Assembly (NCBI GenBank): GCA_963810485.1
Contig: CAWENQ010000005.1
Location: 1 to 64,000, forward strand
DNA length: 64,000 bases
Source: DATKFM01 sp963810485
GTDB taxonomy: Bacteria > Pseudomonadota > Alphaproteobacteria > Dongiales > Dongiaceae
Direction: 5' to 3'
The translations under genes were made by a program, and so were the position numbers. Position 1 is the stretch's first letter. Each line of letters begins with the position of its first letter. The notes below the pieces were generated by a model. It worked only from the letters and a program-made list of their open reading frames with translations, did not search any database and was not told the DNA's origin. Below, one piece after another: positions 37,668 to 46,202 of the stretch.

Positions 37668-37949
37668 ATGAAGTTTGTGTGCATGCATTGCGGATACAAC
37701 TCTCGCGGCATCGCGCCCAACGCCACATGCCCGAGATGTTACAGGGGCAACATGTTGTACCGAGCCGCCCCCCTCAACCCACCAATTGAGAAAAATGCAG
37801 CGCAACGACAAACAGGAATAACTACGCCAAAAGACGCCGGGCCGGGATCAGGGCCTGAGCCACCACCACTTGCACATGTCCGCATTCGCCTCAGTCGCGA
37901 AGTAGACCCGCGCGAAGTCAAGCGGTACCTGTCCCAGCGCGTTCTGTGA
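37668..37949 (+). CDS. Small zinc-ribbon protein, copy 3
   Basis: GGAAGGGAA precedes ATG 37668. KFVCMHCGYNSRGIAPNATC and PRCYRGNMLYRAAP keep both CxxC knuckles, but the DYTGAP block is lost and the loop is shorter. The last ~35 residues (AHVRIRLSREVDPREVK) are read antisense to the FRVDV copy 2 remnant, so the natural C-terminus is probably earlier, or the two genes overlap tail to tail. Confidence 0.6.
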   Translation: MKFVCMHCGYNSRGIAPNATCPRCYRGNMLYRAAPLNPPIEKNAAQRQTGITTPKDAGPGSGPEPPPLAHVRIRLSREVDPREVKRYLSQRVL

Positions 37950-38104
37950 AAGGTCGTGCTGGTCTCATTCACCCGCCGTGCTGTTGGTCCGTCACCGCCA
38001 ATCAGGTGATTGAGCCGTTCGCCTTGCCAGGTTTCTCCCGCAGACACGTCGACACGGAACGAGATGCGCCGTTCCGCCGCGCGTTTGTCGACTTGAGGGT
38101 TCAA
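37858..38104 (-). pseudogene. Small orphan protein of the FRVDV type, copy 2 (frameshifted)
   Basis: TTG 38104 begins AAERRISFRVDVSAGETW and LNHLIGGDGPTARR. After a one-base shift near 37945 the frame reads QNALGQVPLDFARVYFATEA then NADMC, matching ARFYFMTEADAD of copy 1. The two copies and their zinc-ribbon neighbours make up a duplicated convergent pair. Confidence 0.55.
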
Positions 38105-38427
38105 GCCACTACGGGGCGCCCTTCCGCTAGTCCCACGACGCTACAAACTCTCGGCGCCTTATCCCACACCCAACGGACTCCGCCACCTGTTACTGGCGAC
38201 ATAGGCGACGGAGTAGCGCCGGAACGTGAGCGCCCAGGTTTGACCCACAGGCTAGGAGTGTCGGTCGAGCGCAGATAGCCTCAACGGCATGAAAGGCACA
38301 CAACAGTCCGGCGGACCTATGCGCGCTAGACTCCCTTTCCAGGTCGTGCTTCGATATCAAAATGGTCTCCGATCCATCAAGCGACGCTACGAAAAAGGCT
38401 GTGGGCAAAGAAGAATAGAACGGCCCG
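38105..38427. other. Intergenic region of about 320 bases
   Basis: No gene is supported. It precedes the carboxypeptidase gene; AAGAAGAATAGAACGG just upstream of 38428 may serve as a weak ribosome site. Confidence 0.35.
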
Positions 38428-39654
38428 ATGCGAAACTTGTTGAGACATCTACTAATCTGGATTGTGGCCGGTCCGCTGGGTGTTCTGCCGCTGGTAGTCA
38501 GGGCGGAGGACTACGCGGGTATCGTCGTCGATGCCCAAAACGGTGCGGTATTGCAGTCCGTTAATGCCCATGCCCGCTGGTATCCGGCGTCCCTGACAAA
38601 GGTGATGACGGTCTATCTGACGCTGGAAGCGGTTGAAGCCGGGACTCTCAAACTTGACGAAGAATTGACGGTCTCGACGCTCGCAGCATCGCAGCCGCCA
38701 ACCGAGTTGGGCATTGGTGTCGGCGACAAGATCTCGGTCGAGCAAGCAATCCTTGCGGTGATCTTGCGATCCGCGAACGATGTCGCGGTGGTGCTGGCGG
38801 AACGAGTTGGCGGGAGCGAAGAGGCATTTGCCAAGTTGATGACCGCCAGAGCCCGGCAGCTGGGCATGGCACGCACCCAGTTTCGCAACGCCACCGGCCT
38901 GCCCAATCCCGATCAGACTACAACAGCGCGTGACATGGCTGTTCTCGGCATAGCACTGTTGGAAAGATTCCCGCAGCACTATCATTTCTTCTCGGCAAGG
39001 AGCTTCACCTATGCGGGCCAAAACTTCGGCACTATCAACGGCATCCTCTCCCGGTATCCCGGCGCCGATGGGATCAAGACCGGGTTCACCTGCGGTTCCG
39101 GTTACAACCTGCTGGCCTCTGCAGTGCGGGACGGACGGCGACTCATCGGCGTGGTTCTCGGTGGCGTGAGCAATGAGGCACGTCATAGCGAGATGATCGT
39201 CATGCTCGACAAGGCATTCGCCACGCCCTCAGCTGATTCTGGTGGTAACACATTCCTGGCAGGGTTTCGGCCTGCCCTCGATGACGCCGGATCGCCGCCG
39301 CCGTTTCAGCTATCTTCCATGCAATGCAACATTGGCGTCGGCACCAGTGGCACCGAAGCGTCTCTGGGTGGGTCCCAGGACGATTGGGGCATCATCTTCG
39401 GATCATTCCCCGAGAAAGCGCAAGCACAGGCCGCTGTCGGTCAGGCGCGGCAATTGCTCGGCAGTTTGGTGAGCGCTGGCCGGCCAGAGGTTCTCTCGCG
39501 CAACGGGGAAGGTACTCGCCGTTACAACGCATTGATCGCCGGCCTCTCGCAGAAACAAGCTAGCATGGCCTGCAAGCATCTCTGGAACATCGGCACTTAC
39601 TGCCTAATGATCAATTCGAAGACGCTAAACAATCCGAATGCGGCCTGGCGATGA
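38428..39654 (+). CDS. D-alanyl-D-alanine carboxypeptidase (S11) with SPOR-like tail
   Basis: 408 residues. A signal peptide (LLIWIVAGPLGVLPLVVRA) leads to a penicillin-binding peptidase S11 domain with all three active-site motifs: WYPASLTKVMT (SxxK), LRSANDVAVV (SxN) and DGIKTGFTCGSG (KTG). It trims the terminal D-Ala of peptidoglycan stem peptides in the periplasm. A linker precedes a C-terminal domain of about 75 residues (DDWGIIFGSFPEKAQAQAAV to CLMINS) resembling the SPOR peptidoglycan-binding fold and carrying two Cys. Carboxypeptidases with such a tail are common in Alphaproteobacteria. Confidence 0.9.
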   Translation: MRNLLRHLLIWIVAGPLGVLPLVVRAEDYAGIVVDAQNGAVLQSVNAHARWYPASLTKVMTVYLTLEAVEAGTLKLDEELTVSTLAASQPPTELGIGVGDKISVEQAILAVILRSANDVAVVLAERVGGSEEAFAKLMTARARQLGMARTQFRNATGLPNPDQTTTARDMAVLGIALLERFPQHYHFFSARSFTYAGQNFGTINGILSRYPGADGIKTGFTCGSGYNLLASAVRDGRRLIGVVLGGVSNEARHSEMIVMLDKAFATPSADSGGNTFLAGFRPALDDAGSPPPFQLSSMQCNIGVGTSGTEASLGGSQDDWGIIFGSFPEKAQAQAAVGQARQLLGSLVSAGRPEVLSRNGEGTRRYNALIAGLSQKQASMACKHLWNIGTYCLMINSKTLNNPNAAWR

Positions 39655-40192
39655 ACCGATACGGTGTATTCAATGCCGCTCCGTGCTGGTGTGTCTTTAA
39701 CGGTTGGTTTGCTAGTGCGCGCAGTTTCGCATCGGGTCAAAACGGGAGTCAAAGGAGGACTGTGCGGCCCTTAATACTGGCGAGATCGGGTGTCGCCTTT
39801 AGGCTCAATAGCGGTTGGTCTGTCCCGGTCCGAGGGAACCGCTTAGGGTACACGATGGCAACAAAACAGAGGCGACAACTGCTCGCCGGCCGGGTGGTTG
39901 GCGGTTGATCAACGGAATTCTTCTGAATTGGATTTGCCGGTCGGCAGGCGAGGCGACCTCTGCCCAATCGGTCGCTCCCGAGGAACGGCGAGGGAATGAG
40001 TTACGCGACGACACCTGGGACCATTGGCTGACCGCAAAGGACATTAGTATTCCAACGGCGGTACTTATGTCGTAACCCGCCAATTTAATGGCGGCTTCCA
40101 AGGTCAGCACGCGGGTCAACAGCCCGAAGTACAGTGATGCGCCACTCACTACGGTATGACTTCAAAGATTCCGACCAAACCGTCCGATTGCT
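39655..40192. other. Long spacer with a weak repeat copy and an unproven frame
   Basis: A minus-strand frame at 39805-40149 begins with hydrophobic residues (SLYFGLLTRVLTLEAAIK) but soon loses protein character, so no gene is called. Around 39762-39830 GCGGCCCTTAATAC...CTCAATAGCGGTTGGTC is a weak match to the interspersed repeat at 43.3, 44.7 and 46.2 kb. Confidence 0.35.
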
Positions 40193-40546
40193 TCAACGCC
40201 GCGCGGCCATCCGTGGCAATTCCGCAATCACGAAAAGCGCTATGCTGGCGATTGTGAGAGCGGCGCCGATAGTGGGCATGGCAATCAACAGCGGTGCTTC
40301 GAGAAGCCACGTTTCGGGCTGTGTCGGGCGATCAGGTGCCATTCCACTCGCGAACACGTCAGCAAGCGTGTGGGGGTGCCATACGCCATCGCGCAGCCAT
40401 CGATAGGTCAGGTACAACGCTGACAGCAACGTACCGAAGATCAGCGCTACGGCGCCGACCAGGTATGTTGTCGCTGCAATACCCAATACTGCCACGTGGA
40501 ACAGAATATTGATCCAAGCGTGGCCACCCCTGTACCGCACCACCAT
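40193..40546 (-). CDS. Hypothetical integral membrane protein
   Basis: 117 residues with three hydrophobic segments: ILFHVAVLGIAATTYLVGAV, VALIFGTLLSALYLTYRWL, and LIAMPTIGAALTIASIALFV near the C-terminus. The central loop holds RDGVWHPHTLADVF. A GGGGGCG stretch lies upstream of ATG 40546. No family recognised. Confidence 0.55.
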   Translation of the reverse strand: MVVRYRGGHAWINILFHVAVLGIAATTYLVGAVALIFGTLLSALYLTYRWLRDGVWHPHTLADVFASGMAPDRPTQPETWLLEAPLLIAMPTIGAALTIASIALFVIAELPRMAARR

Positions 40547-41104
40547 GACATCGCCCCCGCTGATGTCTTGTGTCGGCCGACTTGGTAGCTGGCCTCAATT
40601 CCCTAAACTCAATCCCCAACAATAACCTGGCACTCAAGCACCATCAATTGAAGTCGCCGCACCCGGCAGTCTCTGCTGCTATTCCCGGCCGACATAGGCA
40701 TCAAAGTAACGCCGGAACGCGAGCCGCCAAGCCCGTAGTCTATTCACAACGCGCCAACATCCTGCCAACCTGCAGGGCAGATTGCAATGATACGATCATA
40801 TCGATCCCTGCCGCGAACCTCGCAGCTGCCCGTTTGCCTCCCAATGAATTCCTGCAGGGCGAGGCGGCGGCTTGACAGCGCGCGAGTCCCCTGCCGGTAG
40901 ATGACAGGAAAAAAGCCCCGGGCGCGTCCGCTCCGGGGCCAGTAAGTCTGTTGAGGGTACGGGGTCTCTGCTAGATGCCCGCACTTAATCTGATGAAACT
41001 CCTCGCTACGTCGCGGGTCCAGGTTAATGCGCAAAGGTCTACATTAAGATTCTGTAATGTTTGATCTCTAACGCGAGCTCACATGCTGATCAGCCATCGC
41101 GCAT
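40547..41104. other. Intergenic region with an orphan terminator
   Basis: No gene is convincingly coded here. The main feature is a strong minus-strand intrinsic terminator at 40908-40939 with no obvious gene immediately upstream of it on that strand. Confidence 0.4.
40908..40939 (-). terminator. Rho-independent terminator
   Basis: On the minus strand GCCCCGG (40939-40933) pairs with CCGGGGC (40921-40915) around an 11-base loop, followed directly by TTTTTT at 40914-40909. This is a textbook GC stem plus U-tract. The transcript it ends must come from about 40940-41100 on the minus strand. Confidence 0.8.
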
Positions 41105-41314
41105 CTACTGCGCAGCTTCCGTGAGAGTAAAAATCGCCGCATTCTCATGTGATGGCGGACGAAGGGCAGTGAAGTACCAACGCCCAAAGATCGTATGAAA
41201 TGTTGTGAGAATTCCACTGTCGCCGACCAAGACTGCGGTGCCTTCGCTGCGTTCCTGAGGTAGCTCAGCCACGAGAGTGCCGACCCTTGGGCAGAGCGGA
41301 CATGCACTGTCCAT
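41105..41314 (-). pseudogene. Fragment of a trypsin-like peptidase
   Basis: About 69 residues: VGTLVAELPQERSEGTAVLV then GDSGILTTFHTIFGRWYFTA. GTAVLVGDSGILTTFHTIFG fits the stretch around the catalytic His of trypsin-like peptidases (GTGVLV...LTNYHVV). The Asp and Ser regions are missing, so it is a remnant. Confidence 0.4.
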
Positions 41315-41777
41315 CCTACCCGGCAGCTTGGTGCCATTAGCAAATATCGTCGCACACGGTTTCAGCGGCGGCTTTCTTGGAGTTTAGGATCTCAATCTGA
41401 AGCGCTCGGAGTAGGCCGCCTGTCACTTCCGCAGGCGGCACAGTTAATGCAGACCGTGGCAAGACTGTCAGGCACCAGCGAGGCAGCCGTGACAGGCCGC
41501 TTTCGCGCAGACCATCGGAATTGACATGCAGAGAGTCGAGAGCAGCGATTATACCGTGAGGGCGCCTCCGCGCCGGCAAGCACATCAGCGAGAATGACTT
41601 CCTGAAACAGGAGCAGGGACTGACCCGGAGAGCCGCAAGGCCGGCGTGGAGGTGCGCGTGTTGCCACAATTCACGGTCGACGGTGAAATGGGCGCTACCG
41701 GCGACAGCGGGATCGGCGTCAACTGGCGCTACGAGTATTGAGGGCAATTGCTTGAAGGCCTGGGTTTGCAATTAACA
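41315..41777. other. Degenerate region, no gene assigned
   Basis: Minus-strand frames here contain protein-like pieces (VDADPAVAGSAHFTVDRELW; ADVLAGAEAP) that do not join into one frame. It may be further decay of the peptidase-like gene to its left or of an unknown gene. Confidence 0.3.
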
Positions 41778-43052
41778 TTACGGGTCTGCGATTAGACCGG
41801 AAGCAGGTGTAACCTTGACGCCGCTGGCATCCGCTTGGAGCCCACTCATGTTGACCCAACCTGCCCGATTATTCAGGCCGGGCACGAGCACCTTCAACCA
41901 ATTGCTATAGCGACCGAGCACCGTGAGCGGCGCATCGGTGGATGCCGTGCCGATGGTTGCTGAGCCTTCCACGGGCTGAACGCGGATATCGGTGCCAAAC
42001 TCAGAACTAACATAGACAACTGGCCTCGACTTGATGGGCGTCGGCGGGGTCGCTGTTGCCAATTGAGGACCCGCGGTGGATGCGGGCACGGGCACTGAGG
42101 CTGCGATTTCAACACTTGCTCCGCTATACATCACGCTCGGTGCAGCGGCGGGCTCTGCATTGTTCCCGATCTGCATTTCAGATGCCGCTGTCGTGCCAGT
42201 ACCGGGGTTCACGGGCGGTGTAGTAGCCCCTGCAGCAGGTGTAACCTTGACGCCGCCGGCATCCGTTTGAAGCCCACTCATGTTGACCCAACCTGCCCGA
42301 TTATTCAGGTCGGGCACGAGCACCTTCAACCAATAGTTATAGCGACCGAGCACGGTGAGCGGCGCATTGTTGGATGCCGTGCCGATGCTTGCTGAACCTT
42401 CCGCGGGCTGAACGCGGATATCGGAGCCAGACTCAGAACCAACATAGACCACTGGCCTCGACTTGATCGGGGTCGGCGGGGTAGTTGCTTCCGGCACAGC
42501 AAAAGCGGTCGACGCGGGCACAATCGCTGTGGCTGTGGTTTCTGTCGCGGTCGGGGTGCTCGTTGCGGCTGTTGCAAACGCTTCAATTTCGCTTTGGCTG
42601 CCGACCACAGAATCAGCTGTTTGCGGAACGACAGCTATGGGGTTGGGAGTCGCGGGTGCCGGCATTGTTTCGCTGGTCGGTTGCGTCGGTTCCATAGCCG
42701 ACTGCGATGGCGCCGCAAAAAGGTCTGTCGAATTATCTGCAACTTCAGCTCCGGGGACTTTTGGCCGATCCTCGCATGCACGACGTGCTGTTGAGGGGCC
42801 GTTGGCTAGATCGGCACAAACCGCGTTCGCGACCGCTGGTGGCAATGAGTCTATGAGATCGGCAATCAAGTGGCTTGAACTGTATTCCTCGATGAACGCA
42901 AGGGCGTTCTCCTTAGTTTGCGAGGTAACAGCCAGTTCGTAGCTGTCGATCTCCGCTAGCTGGGCAAGAGGACTTTCGACGCATGCGAAGGCGGTTGCCA
43001 CGCCACTGCCGAGCTGTACTAGAGTTTTGAGAACCTTAAGACTGTTTCCCAT
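41778..43052 (-). CDS. Secreted SEIDGFE-domain protein with two SH3b repeats
   Basis: 424 residues. A signal peptide (LGSGVATAFACV) is followed by the domain LAQLAEIDSYELAVTSQTKE to VANAVCADL and RRACEDR, shared with the genes at 29111 and 43429. After a Thr/Ala/Pro linker come two near-identical bacterial SH3-like domains (SRPVVYVGSESGSDIRVQP, LTVLGRYNYWLKVLVP, NRAGWVNMSGLQ and the second copy). SH3b domains often bind cell-wall peptides or glycans. ATG 43052 follows GGAGAATGTCGG. Likely periplasmic or surface-exposed; function unknown. Confidence 0.8.
   Translation of the reverse strand: MGNSLKVLKTLVQLGSGVATAFACVESPLAQLAEIDSYELAVTSQTKENALAFIEEYSSSHLIADLIDSLPPAVANAVCADLANGPSTARRACEDRPKVPGAEVADNSTDLFAAPSQSAMEPTQPTSETMPAPATPNPIAVVPQTADSVVGSQSEIEAFATAATSTPTATETTATAIVPASTAFAVPEATTPPTPIKSRPVVYVGSESGSDIRVQPAEGSASIGTASNNAPLTVLGRYNYWLKVLVPDLNNRAGWVNMSGLQTDAGGVKVTPAAGATTPPVNPGTGTTAASEMQIGNNAEPAAAPSVMYSGASVEIAASVPVPASTAGPQLATATPPTPIKSRPVVYVSSEFGTDIRVQPVEGSATIGTASTDAPLTVLGRYSNWLKVLVPGLNNRAGWVNMSGLQADASGVKVTPASGLIADP
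41804..42060. repeat. Direct repeat, copy 1 (SH3b-coding, ~255 bases)
   Basis: Nearly identical to 42234-42490, both starting GCAGGTGTAACCTTGACGCC and ending in GGCGTCGGCGGGGT-like sequence. It codes one SH3b domain with linker. The high nucleotide identity implies recent duplication or gene conversion. Confidence 0.85.
42234..42490. repeat. Direct repeat, copy 2 (SH3b-coding, ~255 bases)
   Basis: Partner of 41804-42060. The few differences are spread singly (for example GCTGGCATCCGCTTGGAG against GCCGGCATCCGTTTGAAG). Confidence 0.85.
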
Positions 43053-43428
43053 CCGACATTCTCCAGATAGGCAAGATCACCCAACTTCGATTGATGGAGC
43101 AGGAAAATCTGGCTCGGCGTCATAGGTCGTGCCGGAAGCAAACCTTACAGCTGCTCCCTGCCCCGCCCTCAGCGGCTTCAAAGCAGTTTCGCTTCGCCGT
43201 GCCGTGCTCGATAGGAACAATAAATTTCTATGGAAGTCATTTTTGTGGCACGGCGCCAGCCCTTTCACCAGGTCCGATCACGAGCCTATCAGGCTTGATT
43301 TCCGGACTGGGTCAATGGCGGCCGTGTAAGCCAATGCTACATCAGCTTGGCTTTCATTAACGGTCGGTCCCTAAACGCAAGTGATTCGCCACTAAGTGCC
43401 AGCAGCAGATCAGCAGCGATGCTTTCAC
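43053..43428. other. Spacer carrying an interspersed repeat copy
   Basis: No gene. The right part (43317-43420) is a repeat copy listed separately; the left part is probably the promoter of the SH3b gene. Confidence 0.4.
43317..43420. repeat. Interspersed non-coding repeat, copy 1
   Basis: GGCGGCCGTG...TTCATTAACGGTCGGTCCC followed by CGCCACTAAGTGCCAGCAG. The core (GGCCGT....GCTT.GC..TCAATAACGGTCG) and its extension recur at 44646-44770; the core alone recurs at 46203-46284. Confidence 0.6.
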
Positions 43429-44208
43429 CTAGTGGTGGCCACCGCCGTTTTCTGCGCCGCCGTCATTGCTGCCACCAGTGCCGCGATCTCCATAGCCTGC
43501 CGCTTGAGCTGCGTTGGGGCCCCCATGATTGGGATTGCCTGTATTGGTGCTGGTATTATCGACTTCACTTTCAGCCGTGTCATCCGCATCAGCGGTGTCA
43601 TCCGCATCAGCCGTTTCATCCGCATCAACCGTATCGGCCGTATCATCTGCGGTGGCGCTGGTTGTGCCGTCAGTTGAATCGTCAGCGGTGTCACCAGCAG
43701 GCATACCATCGCGTCTCGCGCTGCTCGTTGCGCTGGTGCTCGTATCGTCCGTTGGATCGGCCGTAACAAACTTTTGCTTGTCACCCGAGCCCTGCTCATC
43801 GGTGACTCTGCTGGTTGTCAGAGCGGCCGTTCTGGTTTGAGCAGGAGTTTTCTCCACGGCCGGACTCTCTGAGATCGATCCCCCGGCTGCGGGAGCTGAA
43901 CCAATTGCTTCTTGCAGCCTATCGCACGTGCGACGGGCGAGGCTGCTGGCACCTTCGGGTAGACTTGCGCAGACTCTCGTGGCCACCTCGGCAGGAACCA
44001 ATCCAATGAGATCAATGACCAGGTGACTTGAGGGAAAGGCATCGATGAAACCGAGCACATCTTCCACGGAACCTGTTGCGGCAGCTTGCTCAAAGCCGTC
44101 GATCTCCGACAATTTGGCAATTGCGTCGTTGATGGACGTAAGCATTCCCACAACGAACCCGGCACAGCATAACGTGCACACGGCTCTACATTTAGATTGA
44201 TTGTTCAT
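43429..44208 (-). CDS. Secreted SEIDGFE-domain protein with acidic DAD-repeat tail
   Basis: 259 residues. GGGGAGGACAAT precedes ATG 44208. A signal sequence (LCCAGFVVGMLTSINDAIA) leads to AKLSEIDGFEQAAATGSVED to ATRVCASLPEG and RRTCDRL, the domain shared with 29111 and 41778. The tail is low-complexity and acidic (DADETADADDTADADDTAES), ending in a Gly/Asn/His stretch (ENGGGHH). The acidic tail may bind cations. Function unknown. Confidence 0.75.
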   Translation of the reverse strand: MNNQSKCRAVCTLCCAGFVVGMLTSINDAIAKLSEIDGFEQAAATGSVEDVLGFIDAFPSSHLVIDLIGLVPAEVATRVCASLPEGASSLARRTCDRLQEAIGSAPAAGGSISESPAVEKTPAQTRTAALTTSRVTDEQGSGDKQKFVTADPTDDTSTSATSSARRDGMPAGDTADDSTDGTTSATADDTADTVDADETADADDTADADDTAESEVDNTSTNTGNPNHGGPNAAQAAGYGDRGTGGSNDGGAENGGGHH

Positions 44209-45145
44209 ATTGATTGTCCTCCCCTAATTGTTCCGATCAACACTTGATTGAGGGAAAAACTTGTTCCTTGAAAAAAATGAAATCCGCCAATTTTGGATGA
44301 TCGCTTCGTTTTATTCGTATGAATTCTGAAGAAAGCTTCGCAACCTACTTTGAGACTGTGCAATTCCACATGAGTGCTGGGAATGCAGCTGTGACAATCC
44401 TGTGATTATTCGCAACTGCTTACGAATGGAAGGTGCCGTGTCGGATCTGATGCAATTATTCTGGTCGCAGCCACCGGTCGATGGTGATTGGCTTTCTGAC
44501 GGATCAGATCCGCCGGGTATTTCGGGCGTCGCCATTCATCAGGTCCGTCGGTCCGATGCTCATCGCGTTCCCGATGCGGGGTGATGCACCGCTGGCGGGC
44601 GCCCTTTGAGATGCAGGGCGCCAATTCCAGTGAGACTCTAACTCAAGGTCCGCTGAGAGTCAGAAGTGGCCGTATCGGTCAGGCCCGCATAACATCGGCT
44701 TAGCCCTCAATAGCGGTCGATCTCTGAAAGCATGAGATCCGCCGTTAAGTGCCACAAGCAGCCCTGCCGTATCACGAGCTAGCACGGAGAAGAGGCGAAA
44801 GCCGTTTGGAATTTCTGCTTGGGCAATGAGCTCGCGTTAATCCCTACGGCCGTCAAAACCCTCCATCGCAAAACGGCGGGAATGACAGGTCACCGGTCCA
44901 CGAAACTACCTAGGGGCCTGCGATCTAGCGCTGCCCGAAATAAACAAAACGACCGGAGCAACATGGAGGACCTTTAGATAAGGGGAATGCGAAAGGTATT
45001 TGGATGTGCCTTCAATTTATGTCGCTTTTTCGCCAAATTTTCGGAACATTTTAGATTTCATTCAATTTCTTTTTTGGGCAGGCGCGATATTTCGCCGCCA
45101 ATGGCGGCGTTTGGCTGGCCGTAGCCAGCTAAGGAGTTTGCTCCT
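44209..45145. other. Long non-coding stretch (~940 bases) before the Gly-Asp gene
   Basis: No gene is supported on either strand. It includes repeat copy 2 (44646-44770), AT-rich DNA at 44220-44330 and 44990-45070 that may carry promoters, and AAGGAG at 45131-45136, the ribosome site of the next gene. Confidence 0.5.
44646..44770. repeat. Interspersed non-coding repeat, copy 2
   Basis: AGGTCCGCTGAGAGTCAGAA leads into GTGGCCGTATCGG and GGCTTAGCCCTCAATAGCGG, with the extension CGCCGTTAAGTGCCACAAGC. It shares its left part with 46203-46284 and its right part with 43317-43420. Confidence 0.65.
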
Positions 45146-45982
45146 ATGAAAATGACCCTGCTGGCGAGTACCGCTCTAGCGCTTTGCTTAGTTGGTGGGG
45201 CGTCCGCGAATGCGGCGGTCCCTGTCTGCGATGATCCCGCGCTCTGTCTAGCTAACGACGCCATCGGAAGCGACCGCTTTGCCGCCGGAGGTGGCGATGC
45301 TGGCTCCGGTGATGGCGACGGTGATGGCGACGGGGATGGCGACGGGGACGGCGATGGCGACGGGGATGGCGATGGCGACGGCGATGGCGATGGCGACGGC
45401 GACGGTGATGGCGATGGCGACGGGGATGGCGACGGGGACGGCGATGGCGACGGGGATGGCGACGGCGACGGCGATGGCGATGGCGACGGGGATGGCGACG
45501 GCGACGGTGATGGCGATGGCGACGGCGATGGCGACGGCGACGGTGATGGCGACGGGGATGGCGACGGCGACGGCGACGGTGATGGCGATGGCGACGGCGA
45601 TGGCGACGGCGACGGTGATGGCGACGGCGATGGCGACGGTGATGGGGATGGCGATGGCGACGGCGACGGTGATGGGGATGGCGACGGTGATGGCGACGGT
45701 GATGGCGACGGCGATGGCGACGGCGATGGCGATGGCGATGGCGACGGTGATGGCGACGGCGACGGTGATGGCGATGGCGACGGTGATGGCGATGGTGACG
45801 GGGATGGCGACGGCGATGGTGATGGGGATGGCGACGATGACGATGATGACGACGATGATGACGACGATGATGATGATGACGACGATGATGACGACGGCGA
45901 CGACTGCCATCCGCGACACCGTGATGGTGGGTGGAAGGATGGCTTCGGCAACAAGGACCGCCGCGACGGCTGGAAAAACTAG
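45146..45982 (+). CDS. Hyper-acidic secreted Gly-Asp repeat protein
   Basis: 278 residues. AAGGAG lies nine bases before ATG 45146. A signal peptide (LLASTALALCLVGGASANA) and a short Cys pair (PVCDDPALCL) precede about 90 consecutive Gly-Asp dipeptides (about residues 54-230), then a run of about 22 Asp, and a His/Arg/Lys/Trp tail (HPRHRDGGWKDGFGNKDRR). Base changes among repeat units sit almost only at the third codon positions of GGN-GAY, as expected if selection keeps Gly-Asp in this frame. A calcium-binding or surface role is likely but unproven. Repeat number is probably variable. Confidence 0.8.
   Translation: MKMTLLASTALALCLVGGASANAAVPVCDDPALCLANDAIGSDRFAAGGGDAGSGDGDGDGDGDGDGDGDGDGDGDGDGDGDGDGDGDGDGDGDGDGDGDGDGDGDGDGDGDGDGDGDGDGDGDGDGDGDGDGDGDGDGDGDGDGDGDGDGDGDGDGDGDGDGDGDGDGDGDGDGDGDGDGDGDGDGDGDGDGDGDGDGDGDGDGDGDGDGDGDGDGDGDGDGDGDGDGDDDDDDDDDDDDDDDDDDDDDGDDCHPRHRDGGWKDGFGNKDRRDGWKN
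45302..45898. repeat. 6-base tandem repeat (GGNGAY) with Asp-codon run
   Basis: About 90 copies of GGYGAY/GGGGAY, followed from about 45835 by GAY codons only. Longer sub-units of 12-30 bases recur, suggesting slippage. The array keeps frames open on both strands. Confidence 0.9.
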
Positions 45983-46202
45983 CTGAGATCCGACGCCAAG
46001 ATGTGATAGCTGATTGGTCTTCAGATTCCCCCGGCGCGTGCTAACTGCCCCTTTTCCGTTTGGGGGCCACCGTAGGGTGGCGCCGTTTCGGCCGCGGTCC
46101 AAAAAGAATAGGCAGCCGAGACCCGGTTGCGTCTTTTAGGACACTGACGCGCCGCCGACAGGCGTACTGGCCACTATTCTGCGTTGCGGAATGAAGGTCT
46201 TG

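Noticed and set aside
39805..40149. 114-codon minus-strand frame with a hydrophobic beginning
   Set aside because: The hydrophobic part is short, the rest is Arg/Ser/Pro-rich, and it overlaps a weak copy of a non-coding repeat.
45058..45954. Long minus-strand frame coding a Ser-Pro repeat protein
   Set aside because: It is the antisense of the Gly-Asp repeat; hexamer periodicity keeps all frames open. Third-position variation fits the plus-strand Gly-Asp frame, and this frame has no signal peptide or good start.
45248..46102. Minus-strand Ala/Ile/Val repeat frame looking like a membrane protein
   Set aside because: Another shadow of the GGNGAY repeat; no ribosome site and no conserved flanks.
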